From Patiria miniata (lineage: Eukaryota; Echinodermata; Asteroidea; Valvatida; Asterinidae), in NCBI RefSeq assembly GCF_015706575.1, contig NW_024037062.1, positions 6,134,811 through 6,198,810 of the forward strand: a stretch of DNA of 64,000 nucleotides. Reading direction: 5' to 3'. Under the pieces are notes generated by a model. That model saw only the letters and a list, made by a program, of their open reading frames with translations, was not told the origin of the DNA and made no database searches. This document shows positions 1 through 12,737 of this stretch, in pieces (the first letter of the stretch is position 1; each line of letters begins with the position of its first letter). Position numbers and translations under genes: made by a program.

Positions 1-2037
1 TAGCGCGGGGATTTACTCTAAAATACTTCAAGAAGAAAATAGTAACACAAACCCTGAATTCAGCTACGCAAAGTACATGCTCCCTTTTTCCAGTCGGAAC
101 AGATTTAACGGACTGAAAAAATATAATTAACCGGTAAGAAGAATCGATTATGTCATTGCTTATCCTATAGATTTGAATAGAGAGGCAACACGCCTTGCAA
201 CTCCTCAAACCATTACGCCGGTTCCGTGCGTGCTAGCTCAGCGCAGGTTGCAATTATTCGGTTTCAACATTATCGATTCCATTAGGGTCATCGTGCTGGG
301 TTTACTTTCCGCCAATAGAGCCTTGAGTGCAACACGGCTTCTTGCAAACCATCAAGTGGTACAACAGGAACTGAGATTCCGAAGAGTACTCAAAATTGTG
401 CAAAGACATGCATGAGGACTTGGAACTCATTGTTAGAATATTCAACTTTTGTTTCAGTAAACAGCGCGTAAGTTATCTGTTACATCGGCTGATTTTTATT
501 CGCTGATTTAGAATCATAAACTGTCTTATATTGTGGTTCAGTCCCTTTGAACCTTTTCATTGTTCTTGGTGGGGCCGGGTGTTTGAGCCACTGATTTTTA
601 TTTGTTGGCACATTTATTTGTTGGTATCTATTTCGAATTCTGGGCCTACCATTATATAATCCCCTTATGAAGCACCATCTAATTTAATTTACGAACCAAA
701 ATCATATATGACGTCGGATTGTCCAGCAATATACATCGTGCAACGACATTTTAAACAGGAACATTTCAAGACGATACGATACACACAATACTCTGGTCTT
801 TCTATGGTCCTGGGTTTGTTTTCCCACGGTGTTTCGAACGACAGTCCGCTACGAAATCCGTTATTAGTGCAGCGTACGTGCTTTATTGCGAGTGGGGCAG
901 GCTACACCTTTTATCCCCCACTCCCAAGAGACAGAACACCGGTGCCGAGATATAGAGACGCAACATTCTTGATCGTCTCGCTTGTCCGTGGCACAGTGAC
1001 TGTTCTGTTTATTATTTCGCTCTCTGTGCACAATTCTATAGGCATTACTGCTTGCCCAATGGCGACGGGCTTCCCCTATGAGGAATAATTTATTGATGTC
1101 ATGTTCTAAAATCAATTTGGTGATATGAACATGACGCCAATATTTTGTATAATTGAACAGAATGACTAAATGTAACTTTGAAATAAACAAAATAAATCTA
1201 TGGATGTAAATAAAAAAGGCCACTGTTTAATCATAACCTTAACTTGTCGGGTTTAATTGAGAACGAACATCTCATTAATATAGTGATGCGCAATCGGACC
1301 GCTGAATTGATTTCTATCAAAAAGAAACATGGGTTGTTTACCCCAATTGAGACGAATCCTCAATTGCCATGAGTCTGCACGCAATGAAGCATTAATGAAA
1401 AATTCGTAATGCATGCGCTTGCAGGGGCTTTTTAGTTTTACGAAAATTGTCTTCATTAATTCTTTCTACTATTAAAAATGTCCACTGAAGTGAGTGTCTA
1501 GTTGGATTTAATTTGATCAATCTCTTAAAATGTAAAAATAAAATATTGCTGCTTTGAAATGTAATGTTTGCCACTTTTTTAATGTTAGATGCCCTATAGG
1601 GGAGAAAAACTAGGACTGAGCTCCCACGGTGGGATATCTACAGACGGTACTCAACTGGCCATGACGGCAAAACACAGTTCGCAGACCACGGCAAAAGGGC
1701 AAGTGTGTTTATCGAGTACCACTTAAACTCTCGTCAACACTTAATATACGGACTCGATCCAATTCGGAAAGAATTTCATGAATGCTATTTCGGCCATTTT
1801 TTGGTTTTATTTTGCGATGCTAATATTACCGCAAATAATGCCACATGAGGGGTGTTGGTTGTGATGACACGACCAAGAACTGATTAAGATATGATAAATG
1901 AAAGAACAAGGAGCACTTACATTGTTTATGAAAATCTGTGTGAAAGAAGATGTTTCTGAAAGTTTGTAAACACCCCATATAGAACAATGCGGGTATGTTA
2001 TCAATTATATCTCGAAGACACCTTTTAGTGGCGAAAG
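1..2037. other. No gene recognised; downstream side of the cholinergic locus
   Basis: ChAT coding exons would be expected on the minus strand at or left of here. I looked for the conserved ChAT motifs (for example the MYL.NR..LPVNSSP region and the choline/carnitine acyltransferase signature) in the minus frames and did not find them. Small open frames at 173-415 and 708-1223 are unsupported. Confidence 0.5.
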
Positions 2038-2105
2038 CAATGTGCTAGCTGTTGTTCAGATAATCCGTCAGGAGCAGTACCTTGCACAAAAGCTTGCACA
2101 ATGGT
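2038..2105. repeat. Short dispersed repeat core, copy 1
   Basis: About 67 bp match 51515-51583 closely, sharing GTGCTAGCT(G/A)TTGTTCAGA, TAATCCGTCA and AGCTTGCACAATGG. The flanks differ. The family is unknown. On the minus strand the adjacent 2100-2195 has an open frame after TTTTAG that resembles an exon. The sharing with 51.5 kb suggests repeat-derived sequence instead. Confidence 0.55.
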
Positions 2106-2863
2106 TTCTCCCAATAACGAGGGCCAAGGGCCTCCTGCAAGTACGTTCATAACGCGGCCGAATTTGTCTATACCGAAGACGCCAAGCTAAAAAGACAGAA
2201 GAAATGTAATTTTAATCAAATATCTTTGGTCCTTTTGCAGTGATCTGTAGACGTAATGTACTTTTTTTTGTAATAATGTGATGGTGATACCTATAACAGG
2301 TTCTTCTCATCAAGGATCTTTCCAAGGAGTAAAACTAGTGCGCATGGAACTTGTATCCTTCGTAAGACATTATCATTATCACTCACGAGTCAGGTACAGA
2401 ATTCTGATTTTATTTTGTTTTGATGAGCGGACTTATAACACTCCTTCAATGTAATATAATTGTCAAATAGTGCTTACTTATACCTTTACATTCTAGCTAA
2501 AAAAATGAGAAATAAAAATAGTAGCGAAGAACTTTCAAAAAATTGTACATCCAACATATTTTGTACACGTGGTACTTTTATTTTTGCTAAAGGGTAATAA
2601 CACTATTTCCATTGTACACTGTTTAATGTCGCTTTATACACGTACATGTTGATATTTTGTAAACAAAGTAATTGAATTATTGCCTCTGGTCGTAAGTTAC
2701 AGATTTTTGTTACTACACTAAGTGATTGACTTCTCTATTGTTTTTTTTTTGCGTTAATTAAGAGCGAATGTGGTATGTACAGAAAACTCATCGTATTCAT
2801 TGAAAATAAAGACTTTTTTATACTCAGAATATTACTAAGCAATTAGTAATTTGGAGTTATATT

Positions 2864-3372
2864 TTAAGGGACACTGCGGCCTAAAAACGCCCAGTTGGGC
2901 TACTAAACGAGTTTAAAACAAAATAATATTAAATTGAAAGAACATTTAAAAGTAAAATATAAACGTCCACACAACCATCCTTTGAAAACTGGGCGTTTTT
3001 GAGTTATTTTGGCATGAACCATGCGAGGACGAATTTCGGGGTCACAATTTTGTCCCGAAAAATCGAGCTGTTCATTGCTAGTTGTGATTCCAGCCGCACA
3101 AAGTGGCCCCCTGCGGACGGTATTGAAACAACCGTTGTCTATTGGTGCTATGTGTAATTTATGTGACACAGACAGCCTGTTTCGTACATTGAAAAAAAAG
3201 GAAAAAACGTATATGTACTCCGTCATGTCCGATGTAAACAACCGCCCCTCCCTTCTTTTCTCGGGAAAGGTAAAACATTAGGTAAGTTTCCTTTCAACTA
3301 GACCTTTAAAAGCATAAGTAAACAATTCAAAACATCAAATTTGCGGGATTTCAGGCCGTAATGCCCCTTTAA
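2864..3372. mobile_element. TTAA-flanked MITE (piggyBac-like), copy 1
   Basis: TTAA at 2864-2867 and 3369-3372 flanks inverted ends: left GGGACACTGCGGCCTAAA, right (reverse complement) AGGGGCATTACGGCCTGAAA. TTAA target sites are typical of piggyBac-type elements. There is no transposase frame, so it is non-autonomous. The open frames at 2903-3281 lie inside it and are not genes. A diverged relative is at 45183-45646. Confidence 0.7.
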
Positions 3373-4726
3373 GTTACATTTAAAGCAAAGGAATCAATAT
3401 ATGAAATCATTTTGGAAGGAAAATATATTACAGCAAGATTCTAGAATCTGTTACAGCCTATTAAAATTAGCCCAAAATTTAATGTGTACATAGAGGAATT
3501 AAAACAATAAAATAAGCCTAACCTATTGACCTCATATTATGTTTTATTTACATAATTAATTTCAACAGAATTAAGCATTCAATTATCCAATTTGAAACAA
3601 ATCCCAAATATGGTATTTTTTCTTTGAACTACGTTTTATTGCTAACTGGAAAGACATGTAGTGTTTACCATCCGTCCCGATCCATTTTCTCAATAAGAGC
3701 CGATTTCGTTTCACCTTGAACGAGGACAAAATATAACAAGCGATTTTAATCAGGTTGAATTTTCGTCGTCTAACTAAAAGAACAAAATGCCGAAACTACA
3801 CGCGGGCTGTAATCAGCTTAAGTATAAGTCTACTTGGTTAGGCCACCAGGCCTTTCGAACACAAATCTTTGCCTGTATGTTTATTGTTAATTTGATGCTC
3901 ATGCAGCGGCGTGTAGTACGCGGGATTAACCATTGCCTCCCCATGGCGCCTTTTATTTAACGCGACGTCCCCCGAGAACAATAGCAAATTGGCCGTAGTT
4001 GTAAGAGACCTGGTAGTCTTTTCTTTTATAATATTCGACCTGTATTTTCCCATTAGTTACTCCCTCAACAAGCCTTTGTGCTAAATTACCGCGACATTTC
4101 CAATGGTTACTATGATATAGCATCTCTAGTAAAGCCATATCGCTAATGCGAAAATATTAGAGAACTATGAAGTATGTTTTCTCGTTCCAGGGATAAATCT
4201 GTATACATTCTCCAATGAATTTTTTTTTACATAATTTTACTCAGTTGGAATTAATTGGATCTCTTCAATACTGAAATTTCAAAAAAAAAATTCCGTGATT
4301 GTTTGGCCACTGCAATCTCAAGTTTTTGGGAAATTTTGATAAACCTTGCGATATTTCACTAATTTGTATTTGTTTTTATTTTACTCGTGTGACATGCTGC
4401 GAAAACATGTTTTACTTTGCAAAAAGAAAAGCCTACTTGGGAAAGTTGAATATTGACAAACAGTTGTCTTTGATGTGAAGACAATACGAACGCAAAACAC
4501 TATGTTGAATGAATATCTCGAGAGACACAATACCATGTCGGATATAATCATTGAATCATTTACCACAAAACCAAAGAGATTGTTCAACGTTTTAACAAAG
4601 CATATCACAGCTACGATACCAAACATTATGATAACAGGTATTATTTCTTCAAATATGCAATGCCCTAGTTATAGAGACATTAAAATCATTCTCATTTAGA
4701 CACGCTGTCAAAGACACAAAGTATAA

Positions 4727-4939
4727 TTTATTATTTTGTCCAGTTTTGGGGGCATGTGTGTTGAAGCTTACAGAGCATTTTGTCATCCAGCAATATCCAC
4801 TTTACCAATCAGATGCATGCCTTTTGTTCATTTGCACTTTGAAGAACAAAACGAGGGCAAGAAACTCAAAGCGTCTTCAACTTTTGTTAGCATTGTCTGT
4901 ATTAAAATCAATTCCAAAGCGAATGTACGAGGGTTTATT
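4727..4939 (-). other. Candidate VAChT polyadenylation signals
   Basis: Two AATAAA hexamers on the minus strand lie downstream of the VAChT stop: at 4934-4939 (about 194 nt after the stop) and at 4727-4732 (about 400 nt after). Either would give a 3' UTR of ordinary length. The hexamer is common in AT-rich DNA, so the call is weak. Confidence 0.3.
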
Positions 4940-5132
4940 TTGCCAACAAAACGTTTGATAACACAGATGTTAGACTGCTTGAAAGCCATGATTTAAAGTC
5001 TCTTGATTTAAAGTCTGGGGCACCAATTATATTTTTCCTCCGCTACATTCATATCATATTTAGTTAACAAAGGCTCTAATGACTCTAATGATATCAAAGC
5101 AACAGCTCAACTAGTCCATAGCAATTGTGATT

Positions 5133-6812
5133 CTAATCTTCTTGTTCAGACAGAGACCCGTAGCCTTGTTGCTGAGCCACAAATCTCCGAATATTGTCAT
5201 CCGGTCGTGAAGCATTTCCAACTGGAGTACCAAAGTTCCTGCTATCAGTGGAGCTAGCGTCGTCACTATCTACTAGGTTGCCGTTGGGTATGTTACCGTT
5301 GACTTTGTGCATCCTAAAGGCATTGTGGTTGACATAGTAGCGGTCACCTTCTTTGGCTTCGCGTTTAGCTTCAGCCTTGACAGCATCGTAGAGCCCCGTG
5401 GCTGGCTCCTCCGTTAGAAGCACAGTGTCTTCAAACTCCCTGGGCTTCAGGTCATATACCTTCCTTAAGACAATAAGGATCGGAGCATAAGCGATGTTGA
5501 AGACGCCGATCATGATGTTGAGGTTGGTAAAGCCGAGGCTTTGGACAATCTGACCAGCTAGGACTGGGCCTATGGCGTAGGCTACACAGTAGGAGATATC
5601 AGCTATAGCGTACACGCTCCCGTAGACTGGGACGTGACGAACGTCGACTAGGAAGCCGAGGGTTGGTAACAGGGAAGTGTCTACCAGGGCAATTCCGTAG
5701 CAGATACCACAGAGGGGAATGATGAGTACACCAAATGTCTCACAGGCTGGGACAATGAATGTACAGATACCAATGACAACAAGTCCGATGGCAGCGTAGA
5801 GCCATTGGTAGTGGGGGTAGCGAGCGGCAAATTTGACAGTCATGATGACCCCGATGACGTGCGGAATGAAGGCAGGTAGCCAGATGATTCCTGTCTGCCA
5901 ACTCACAGCTGACATAGTGTCCTCCATCCAGATTGAAATGGTGGGCTCTAGGAAAGCAAGAGACACATTGGACATGGACAAAGCCCCAGCAGCCACAGCT
6001 ATGTACGGATCCGTTATCAGCTTATAGATGGGTGTCCCTTTTGGCATCTGCCAGCGACGTTCACTGTATGGTTTGATAACGAAGAGTAAAAGAAACCCAT
6101 CAAGGACTGCTACCAGCGCTAGCGTGACGAACGGCATTTTCTTCCCAACGAACTCGTACAAAACACCGCCGAATGGAGGGGCCACGAGGCAGCCGAAGGA
6201 TATAAACGCCAGGGCGATGCCAAGAGCTTTGGTTCGCTCGCTCTCAACTTGGAACCGGTCAGCTATCATCGCAAGACCAGAGGTATCGGCGAAGGCAGAC
6301 CCAACGCCTTGCATGCTCCTAGCGAAGAACAAAACTCCGTAGGATGTTCCACAGGCGAAGATTGTGGTAGCTACGAAGAGAATGCTTAGTCCAATCACCA
6401 TGGGGATATCATAACCGATCCTATCAATGATAGTGCCAGAGAAAGGGTTTATCAGCAACTGCACGATGGCCTTCGATGCGAATAGAATACCAATGTAGAA
6501 GTCTTCGTTTCTGGAACCTCCATGGGATTCAATGGTAGTGTTGACCGTAGTATTAGTTACGTTATCAAAGCTGGATACAATAGTTGTATCAGTATCATTC
6601 CACGCTCCGATTGATCTCAGGTAGTCGGGAATGATGGGCACTATCACCATGTACAGCATGTTGTCGAGTAGCAGAGCCACACAGACTATTATGAGGATGA
6701 ACCGTCGCTGTATGACTGGATTCGTGATTCGCGACTTGGCTGTTCCTATAAACTCGGACATGGCAACTTTTGCGTTTTCCATCTTCTCCCTAGCTGCTTC
6801 GGCCGTCTCCAT
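5133..6812 (-). CDS. SLC18A3: Vesicular acetylcholine transporter (VAChT), complete single-exon CDS
   Basis: This encodes a 12-TM major-facilitator proton/acetylcholine antiporter that loads acetylcholine into synaptic vesicles. The 559 residues compare with 532 in human. The start ATG has A at -3 and G at +4. TM1 (about 38-60) carries D50. The first luminal loop (about 70-103) has four N-glycosylation sequons (N72, N84, N87, N91). The TM4 segment QGVGSAFADTSGLAMIAD contains D176. FLEPTISIW follows at 287-295. TM10/11 carry D378, D390 and D405 in the VAChT-specific context YGSVYAIADISY. By spacing, D50, D176, D378 and D405 match the TM aspartates known to matter in rat VAChT (46, 193, 398, 425). 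The cytosolic tail (about 452-559) has the VAChT signature LLTEEPATGLYDAV. These features favour VAChT over the monoamine transporters VMAT1/2. The uninterrupted frame fits the intronless VAChT nested in the first ChAT intron. Confidence 0.97.
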   Translation of the reverse strand: METAEAAREKMENAKVAMSEFIGTAKSRITNPVIQRRFILIIVCVALLLDNMLYMVIVPIIPDYLRSIGAWNDTDTTIVSSFDNVTNTTVNTTIESHGGSRNEDFYIGILFASKAIVQLLINPFSGTIIDRIGYDIPMVIGLSILFVATTIFACGTSYGVLFFARSMQGVGSAFADTSGLAMIADRFQVESERTKALGIALAFISFGCLVAPPFGGVLYEFVGKKMPFVTLALVAVLDGFLLLFVIKPYSERRWQMPKGTPIYKLITDPYIAVAAGALSMSNVSLAFLEPTISIWMEDTMSAVSWQTGIIWLPAFIPHVIGVIMTVKFAARYPHYQWLYAAIGLVVIGICTFIVPACETFGVLIIPLCGICYGIALVDTSLLPTLGFLVDVRHVPVYGSVYAIADISYCVAYAIGPVLAGQIVQSLGFTNLNIMIGVFNIAYAPILIVLRKVYDLKPREFEDTVLLTEEPATGLYDAVKAEAKREAKEGDRYYVNHNAFRMHKVNGNIPNGNLVDSDDASSTDSRNFGTPVGNASRPDDNIRRFVAQQQGYGSLSEQED

Positions 6813-7110
6813 TTTGTGTTATCAAACAGTGTCTCAGAAATTTACGTTGAATTCGACAATATACTCTCTCTCCCTTTTGGTGAAAGAGGTGGTGTCCTTT
6901 CAGTTTTTCGACTGTGCAATATTTCCTGGATCCAGGGTAGCTTGATAAGAACCCAAATGTCAACTCTGCACGTTCTAGAGCATTCGTGTAAACCTCACCG
7001 ACCTGAAATGTTGCTTGGACGTGAGGTCTCACAACATCGAATGAACACGCTTACTTTTGCTAATCACTGACATAAATCTTGTCGGGCACCAGGCATTGGA
7101 TATTTTGCAC
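6813..7110 (-). other. VAChT 5' UTR portion of its exon, with splice acceptor at 7110/7111
   Basis: On the minus strand the sequence just upstream of this segment reads TTTCTCCTTCTGTGTCCTTC followed by TGCAG, a long pyrimidine tract ending in CAG. That is an excellent 3' splice site placing the exon boundary at 7110. The 298 bases between it and the VAChT ATG contain no in-frame coding extension that looks real. In known cholinergic loci the VAChT message begins with a non-coding R exon spliced to the VAChT exon, which is what this acceptor would serve. Use of the site is inferred. Confidence 0.65.
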
Positions 7111-7777
7111 CTGCAGAAGGACACAGAAGGAGAAAGTTTCTCGATTAAAACTTGTTTCAAAGTGCTCTTATAGTTTCCACATGCACGTTAACAGAGGGTA
7201 TCTGTTTCCAGGTCTAGTCAGCTTAAGCTGCTTTTTCTTTTAAGCAACATGCAAAATATCCTCTGCCGATACCACTGCAAGTTCACCACAGACATACATC
7301 TGCATGGAAGTGAATGAAAAGAACTCAATGTCATGTGAAATGCTTTAGAGGTAACGTAACGTTGGTTTAGATCTTTATCTTATAGCAGTGCAACAATATA
7401 TGGCAAAAGCAAGCTACACCTGAATATGAGCAAAAATGTGCAATTTGGGAACAAGACGACCTGTCGTACCACTTTAAATTTTAAAACAGGTTTAGGTCTT
7501 TTCACTTTGAATCCTGATCGAGATTTTAGCCAACATTCGTTTAGGATCCTTTTGCTTCGAGCCGACAAAATGACCCATTTATCAACCGATTATTGCCTAA
7601 CCGATTATCAACTGCCCTGTTGTATAAGGGAATATACATCATTTGCTTTTGCTGTAATTTTCAGAAATGGATGGAATTGGGGGGTTGGAAATATATAGCA
7701 AATATAGTTACACTGACTTTTTTGAGGTTTTGGGTTCGAAAATGCTATAAAAACCAAGAAAAACAATCATTTTCCTG

Positions 7778-7860
7778 TAGTCTGGTTCCCTGACTCCATT
7801 TAAGAAGAAACAAAGCAGTTTACATATAGTGGGGAATTGTAAGGTCAGGGAACCAGTCTA
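7778..7860. repeat. Hairpin repeat with 17-bp inverted arms
   Basis: The arms TAGTCTGGTTCCCTGAC (7778-7794) and GTCAGGGAACCAGTCTA (7844-7860) are inverted with one mismatch. A CTGGTTCCC...GGGACCAG motif recurs at 31503-31556. The DNA to its left (7655-7690) also recurs inverted at about 40320-40370 (TTTTGCTGTAATTTTCAGAA). This looks like a small MITE family. Confidence 0.5.
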
Positions 7861-10800
7861 ACTGACTTGTTCCCGTTCATATAGGTGTGTGATCGATTGC
7901 AAACAAGTGCGATGGTCAACTGGGGCCAGTATTTGAAAGAAAGCCAGTTTTTTTCCAACGCTGATCGACGGATCAGCGTTGGAAATTGATACAAAAATAC
8001 CACTTTTCTTGAAAATGATAGTATACCATGTGCCATGATTTTACAGGATGCTTTACACTGTCATTCACTAACAGTCCAGCAAGGTATTTCAAAATGATTT
8101 GGTAGTTTCATTTTTTGATGTTTGCAAATGTTGTATTTTCCCTTTAAAATTTGGCTTTTTAAGTACAAATGTAATGTAGGTTAAATTGTCAGTATCACAT
8201 CAATAAGTCTTACCAATCTTGACCGAATTTTTAAATCAAACACAATACATTACCAAACCGAATTAAAAGCCACATTAGTTGGTCGTTGAAAATTACTACC
8301 CACATCGCGGCAACCCATTGCATAGGTTTTCTCACTAGCTTTCATTGCTCATCATTATACAATCAAAATGATGGAATACAGTTTGGCATGAGGATATTCA
8401 CCCAGATTATTTGCAGCTCTGTTTGGCCAGTATGCATTCCATTCTGCCGGCAAATTGAATTACGATCTGGAACTGTCTGGGCCGGTAACGCTGCGTAAGC
8501 CCGGTGCAACAGTTTCACTATGAAACCATCTTACATTTCTTGACAGTATATGCACATTTTTGACATGAGCAATCATCACGACCATGCACATTTTTGCAAG
8601 GGACGAAATACGCTTCCCAATGTTTATAAAATGTTCGAAAGCGCTGAATAATTGAGTTGTCTAAGATAAAAGTCACAACTACTTTAACGGATGAATTAAA
8701 AGATACTGTCATATATTTGTTTCATCGGGAAGGGATCATAAAAATTGATATTCATCAGCTAATTATGTAATGTAGGAGCATGTGAAAGAAGACTGTTTCA
8801 TGGAAAATTATTAATTCAATCCAGCCATTGTCAAGCTTGCGTAACAATTTTAAAATTAATTACACAATTAAATAAGATTGGTGTTTTCGCGATTTTTGAG
8901 AAGATAACACCTTGAAAATAGATTTTCGAATTGAATTTTTTTTTTAGCATTGCATTAGATATGAGCTTTCCAATGAGCCATCGCACGAAGAAATCGGCCC
9001 ATGACAAATAATCAAATAATTAATTTCAATTTTTAATTGAGAACGGGACGCTCCTAATTCGTTCTGAATAGTATGCGCCATTTCTGAATTAGAGCGCGCC
9101 ATTTAAAACTAATTTTTAAAACTGTATAAAGGCCTGAAAAAACAAACAAGCAAATGTATTTGTTACAAAACATTATATTCCTTTCAATTTTGTTCAGAGA
9201 ATTTTTTTTTATATTTACCAACTTTAACAGAATTCCTAAATGGTTGGCTTGCCATTTATTTCTATTACAATTGTATTGAGACAATTTCAAGTAATATGTA
9301 TTGGAAACTTGGTACAAACGTTACATTTCCGAGACACAATTGAATTACAATGTGCGTAAGCAGGCTACGAGCGGCCATAGTTTTAGGCAATGTGTGAGCC
9401 ACACAGTCATAATTATTGAACCTTTGACACGTCATCATGCAATGTAGAAGCCAGACTCGAGATTACAAATACACAGCCGCGGAAAACAGAGCGAACAAAT
9501 AAACAATTCACTTAAAGGACGTGCGAAAGATTCCTTAATTAAAAGTGAGTTGAACATCCAACCCGTGAGTAACCATGGATGCATCTGGCGGTGGCTTAAA
9601 AAAAAATACACCACAAATTACACTGTGCACCATACTATCAATTATAAAGCGATCGCCATCAATTTCCCTACACTAACAATTAGTTCAGTTTCCTGCAGGT
9701 ACTGATGTGTCACTGGTCGTGTTGCCAGAGTGTGCAAGTAAAGGGAAGCCATATATCACGTTTAATTAAAGCGGTCTTAGATTGGTGTTTAATTAAGACC
9801 TGGTATAAACATTAGTGTGATTTATGTCGGCAGTACTGGGGACAGAGGTCCGATAAATTTTACCATTTGATTCCATCTTTTAAACAAAGCGGCCAAACGC
9901 ATTCGTCTGCTGCCAGCGCTGAACAACGCCTACAGGTTCCTGGCAAGCCGTTATTTTTGTTATTCTTGAACAAGATTTTGTGCTTGCCTCTAACTGGCAA
10001 TGCAACCGTACTGCATAGTCGCGGAACCAGTCCGCAGTTGCATCGAGTAAATGCCATGCTTAAACAGGGTGATTATTGAAAGACAATTTGAACAACAACA
10101 TTTCACTTCCCTCACCATTGTTTTGGTACATTATGAGACGAAATAAAATAGTAATCGTAACGAAGATTTTTCATAAGGAAGACTCTTTTCTTGCTATAGA
10201 GGATCGTAACGGCTCAAAATTGTTGATTTATTCCTTTTTAGAAAATGAACCTGAAGATATGTTTGTTCTATTACTTCCAATTGTGCTTGCATCGATCGTC
10301 CGATGTTTTGGCACATCTGAAGTGTAACCTGCCTCATTTTGAACCATTTTGTAGACAATGTGGATGTGATTGTATCAAACCTGGGCCCTAAAACATTATG
10401 CTGACAGCATTTATTAAGATACACAAACAGGAATTGTCCGTTTGGATTGTCTCCACATTGGAGTTTTAACTCTACATATCCTCTTGTTGGTTAAATTAAT
10501 TGAAGCGTGGGCCTTTTTTTTTACCCAAGGGCACAAAATCGCACCTTAGCATTTTCGCGGCAAAAGACAAACACAAGAAGATTCTAGGCAACGTTACACA
10601 CCAATGCACGGGTCAAAATAAGAGGAGCGCATTGTGGCCGTCCCGTCCAGACCAAATCAACTGCTTGTGGTGTAATTTATATCGCCGGGGGAGTTCTCTT
10701 ACAATAATTGAATATAAAATAGAGGAAAACACGCGGGACACTTTGTAACTACAGCTGCATCGGAAATCCCAGAGCGAGAAGAGAGAAAAAACGAAGGGGA

Positions 10801-11399
10801 GAAAAGAGCGTAGAATCCCCTAAGCGAAGGTAGTAGAGCACAGGTGTGCCGCGGGCTAGTGTGCTTGCTGCTCGGCCCAACGGCTCTTAGGGGTCGCAAG
10901 TTGAACCTGAGGTAAACACTCGCTGAAACGCTTTGAATACCCGACTGTGATTTTCAAATGCAACCAGGGGTGGAAAGCTGTGATATTGGACAGCCGAAAA
11001 ATCTTCCTCATTTATCTTATACACACATATCTGAATGTTTGTATTTTATTCGGGTGCTGAGCTAATTGCAGTGTCATTGGAGCAGGTATCATGTAACGTG
11101 TAGATTGGTGTGAGATTATTCAAGCAACTACTGCAACTACTATTCACTGACGTGAAAGGTGACGATCACGTTCGATAGAAAGTTCCTCGGAACAGAGAAT
11201 TTCAGAGTGATTGCTTAATCCAATTGATACATTTCTTTTTGAAAATTACTTTGTTTGAAAAATAATATGGATAGTTACCGGCATAAACTTCAATTGAAAT
11301 AGGCACTGAACACTTTCTATTTTGTTCTCAGTAAGGAAATGTTAGTGCTAAATCGTTTGTTTGTTTGTTTATTTGTTTTTTAGACTCGTCGAATGTGGT

Positions 11400-11457
11400 T
11401 TTAATACATGAGAATCAAATTAGGTTTTGCCCTTCACCGACGTTTAATACATGAGAA
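11400..11457 (-). mobile_element. 28-bp SINE stub flanked by perfect 15-bp target duplications
   Basis: TTTAATACATGAGAA occurs at 11400-11414 and again at 11443-11457. Between them are 28 bases whose reverse complement reads CGTCGGTGAAGGGCAAAACC plus a short tail, identical to the 3' end of the SINE family at 18652-19203. This is an extremely 5'-truncated retrotransposition product on the minus strand. Confidence 0.8.
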
Positions 11458-12169
11458 GATTATTGGTTAATAATCGCAAAGCCAGACTTGGGACCCAGAA
11501 TGACTTCTGGTTAAAAAACGAAAATATGTGAGATAAACACAAAATGTAACACCGTTATTTGTGTGTTATGATTTTCACCTTACATACACCTAACATTTCG
11601 GTTGTTTGCAGTTGTAGTAACCTCGAGGTTCGCACTTTCGCAATTTCATTGCTCTTTTCTCGTAATAAAGTACGATTTCTTAACTGCATTGGTACATACA
11701 TTTACCATGTTTGTATCTTTACAATGTTTCATTCACACAGGATAATACGTCCACCAAGAATAACGTACACCCAACAGCCGTAGGTTTGTCCTCGGACACC
11801 GAACGGAAAAGGGCGGGAAGTGAAAGCTATCGTGAAGTTTAAGGACGTAGCAAACGTTTGGTTTTCTAAGGTAACGAGGCGTTCGGAATATGGCAAAACC
11901 GGAATAAAAGGCTCAAGGTTTAGCTGTATGGGACGGCTGTGGAGCTTTGCAGTCGATCGGGCACAAATTGAACCCTTTGGCAAAAGGTTCTGTAACTGTG
12001 AATATGCACTAGAAAATGTCTTGTCGAGAAATATGGCAAAAAGGCCTAAAATAAGCACACATTTAAAGTATGTGATTCAACTGTGGTGAAAAAAAGATCA
12101 AGATTGTTACAATGCACGAGGGGAAGTATAAAGGCATGGCGAATGTCTTCTTAGAGAAAGACACATGCC

Positions 12170-12737
12170 CGCTTTTTTTTTGCAAAGCACTAGCGTCGGC
12201 GCGGAAGCACGTACCGCCATTATTTTGATATCATTTTTAAGCTTAGAATTTGAACCCTGGAGAGATTTGGTTTGATATTTAAAATACTTTTAAAATTATT
12301 TGTGTTCAAATAAAGGCATGTCGAAAACAAATTCAACCAATTTCAAGGAATATCGATGATGCGGTACATCAGATGCAAACTCGAGTCACACTTTAAGCGC
12401 CCTTTTTGAATAGGTACATACTTGCACGTGAATTTCAAAATTGATCTTGAAACAAATAACAATATTGTTTTATAGTCTACGTGGATCGAATAGGAAAGAC
12501 AGAAAGTAAAAGGCAACGAGATCGTCACATCATGAACATGATGAACCATTTCAAAATTAGATAAAATGCACATAATTGATTTTCTGAGAAATCGGTTGAG
12601 TTTGTTTATAACATGCCTTTACTTGACCGCAAATGTTTTCAAAACCCTTTTGAAAATCAAACAATACTCATCGGGGATAAAGTTAAGCTTCCAAGCTTTA
12701 AAATGATATAATTACGGGTATTTTGGGACGCACTGTA
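12170..12737. mobile_element. Truncated copy of the foldback (mariner-like) element
   Basis: This aligns along most of its length with 33050-33695. Shared blocks include ACACGTACCGCCATTATTTT-like sequence, TTTGATATTTAAAA, GTAGTCTACGTGGATCGAA-like sequence and the right end TATTTTGGGACGCACTGTA. The outer left terminal repeat is missing. It has no transposase frame. The minus-strand open frame at 12343-12573 lies inside it. Confidence 0.7.

Noticed and set aside
2063-2195. A ChAT coding exon on the minus strand after TTTTAG
   Set aside because: The translation does not match any conserved part of ChAT, and the adjoining core is shared with 51.5 kb, so a repeat origin is more likely.
2903-3281. 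Open frames of 86-112 codons as small genes
   Set aside because: They lie within the TTAA-flanked MITE.
5833-6342. Plus-strand frames inside the VAChT region
   Set aside because: They are antisense shadows of the VAChT coding sequence.
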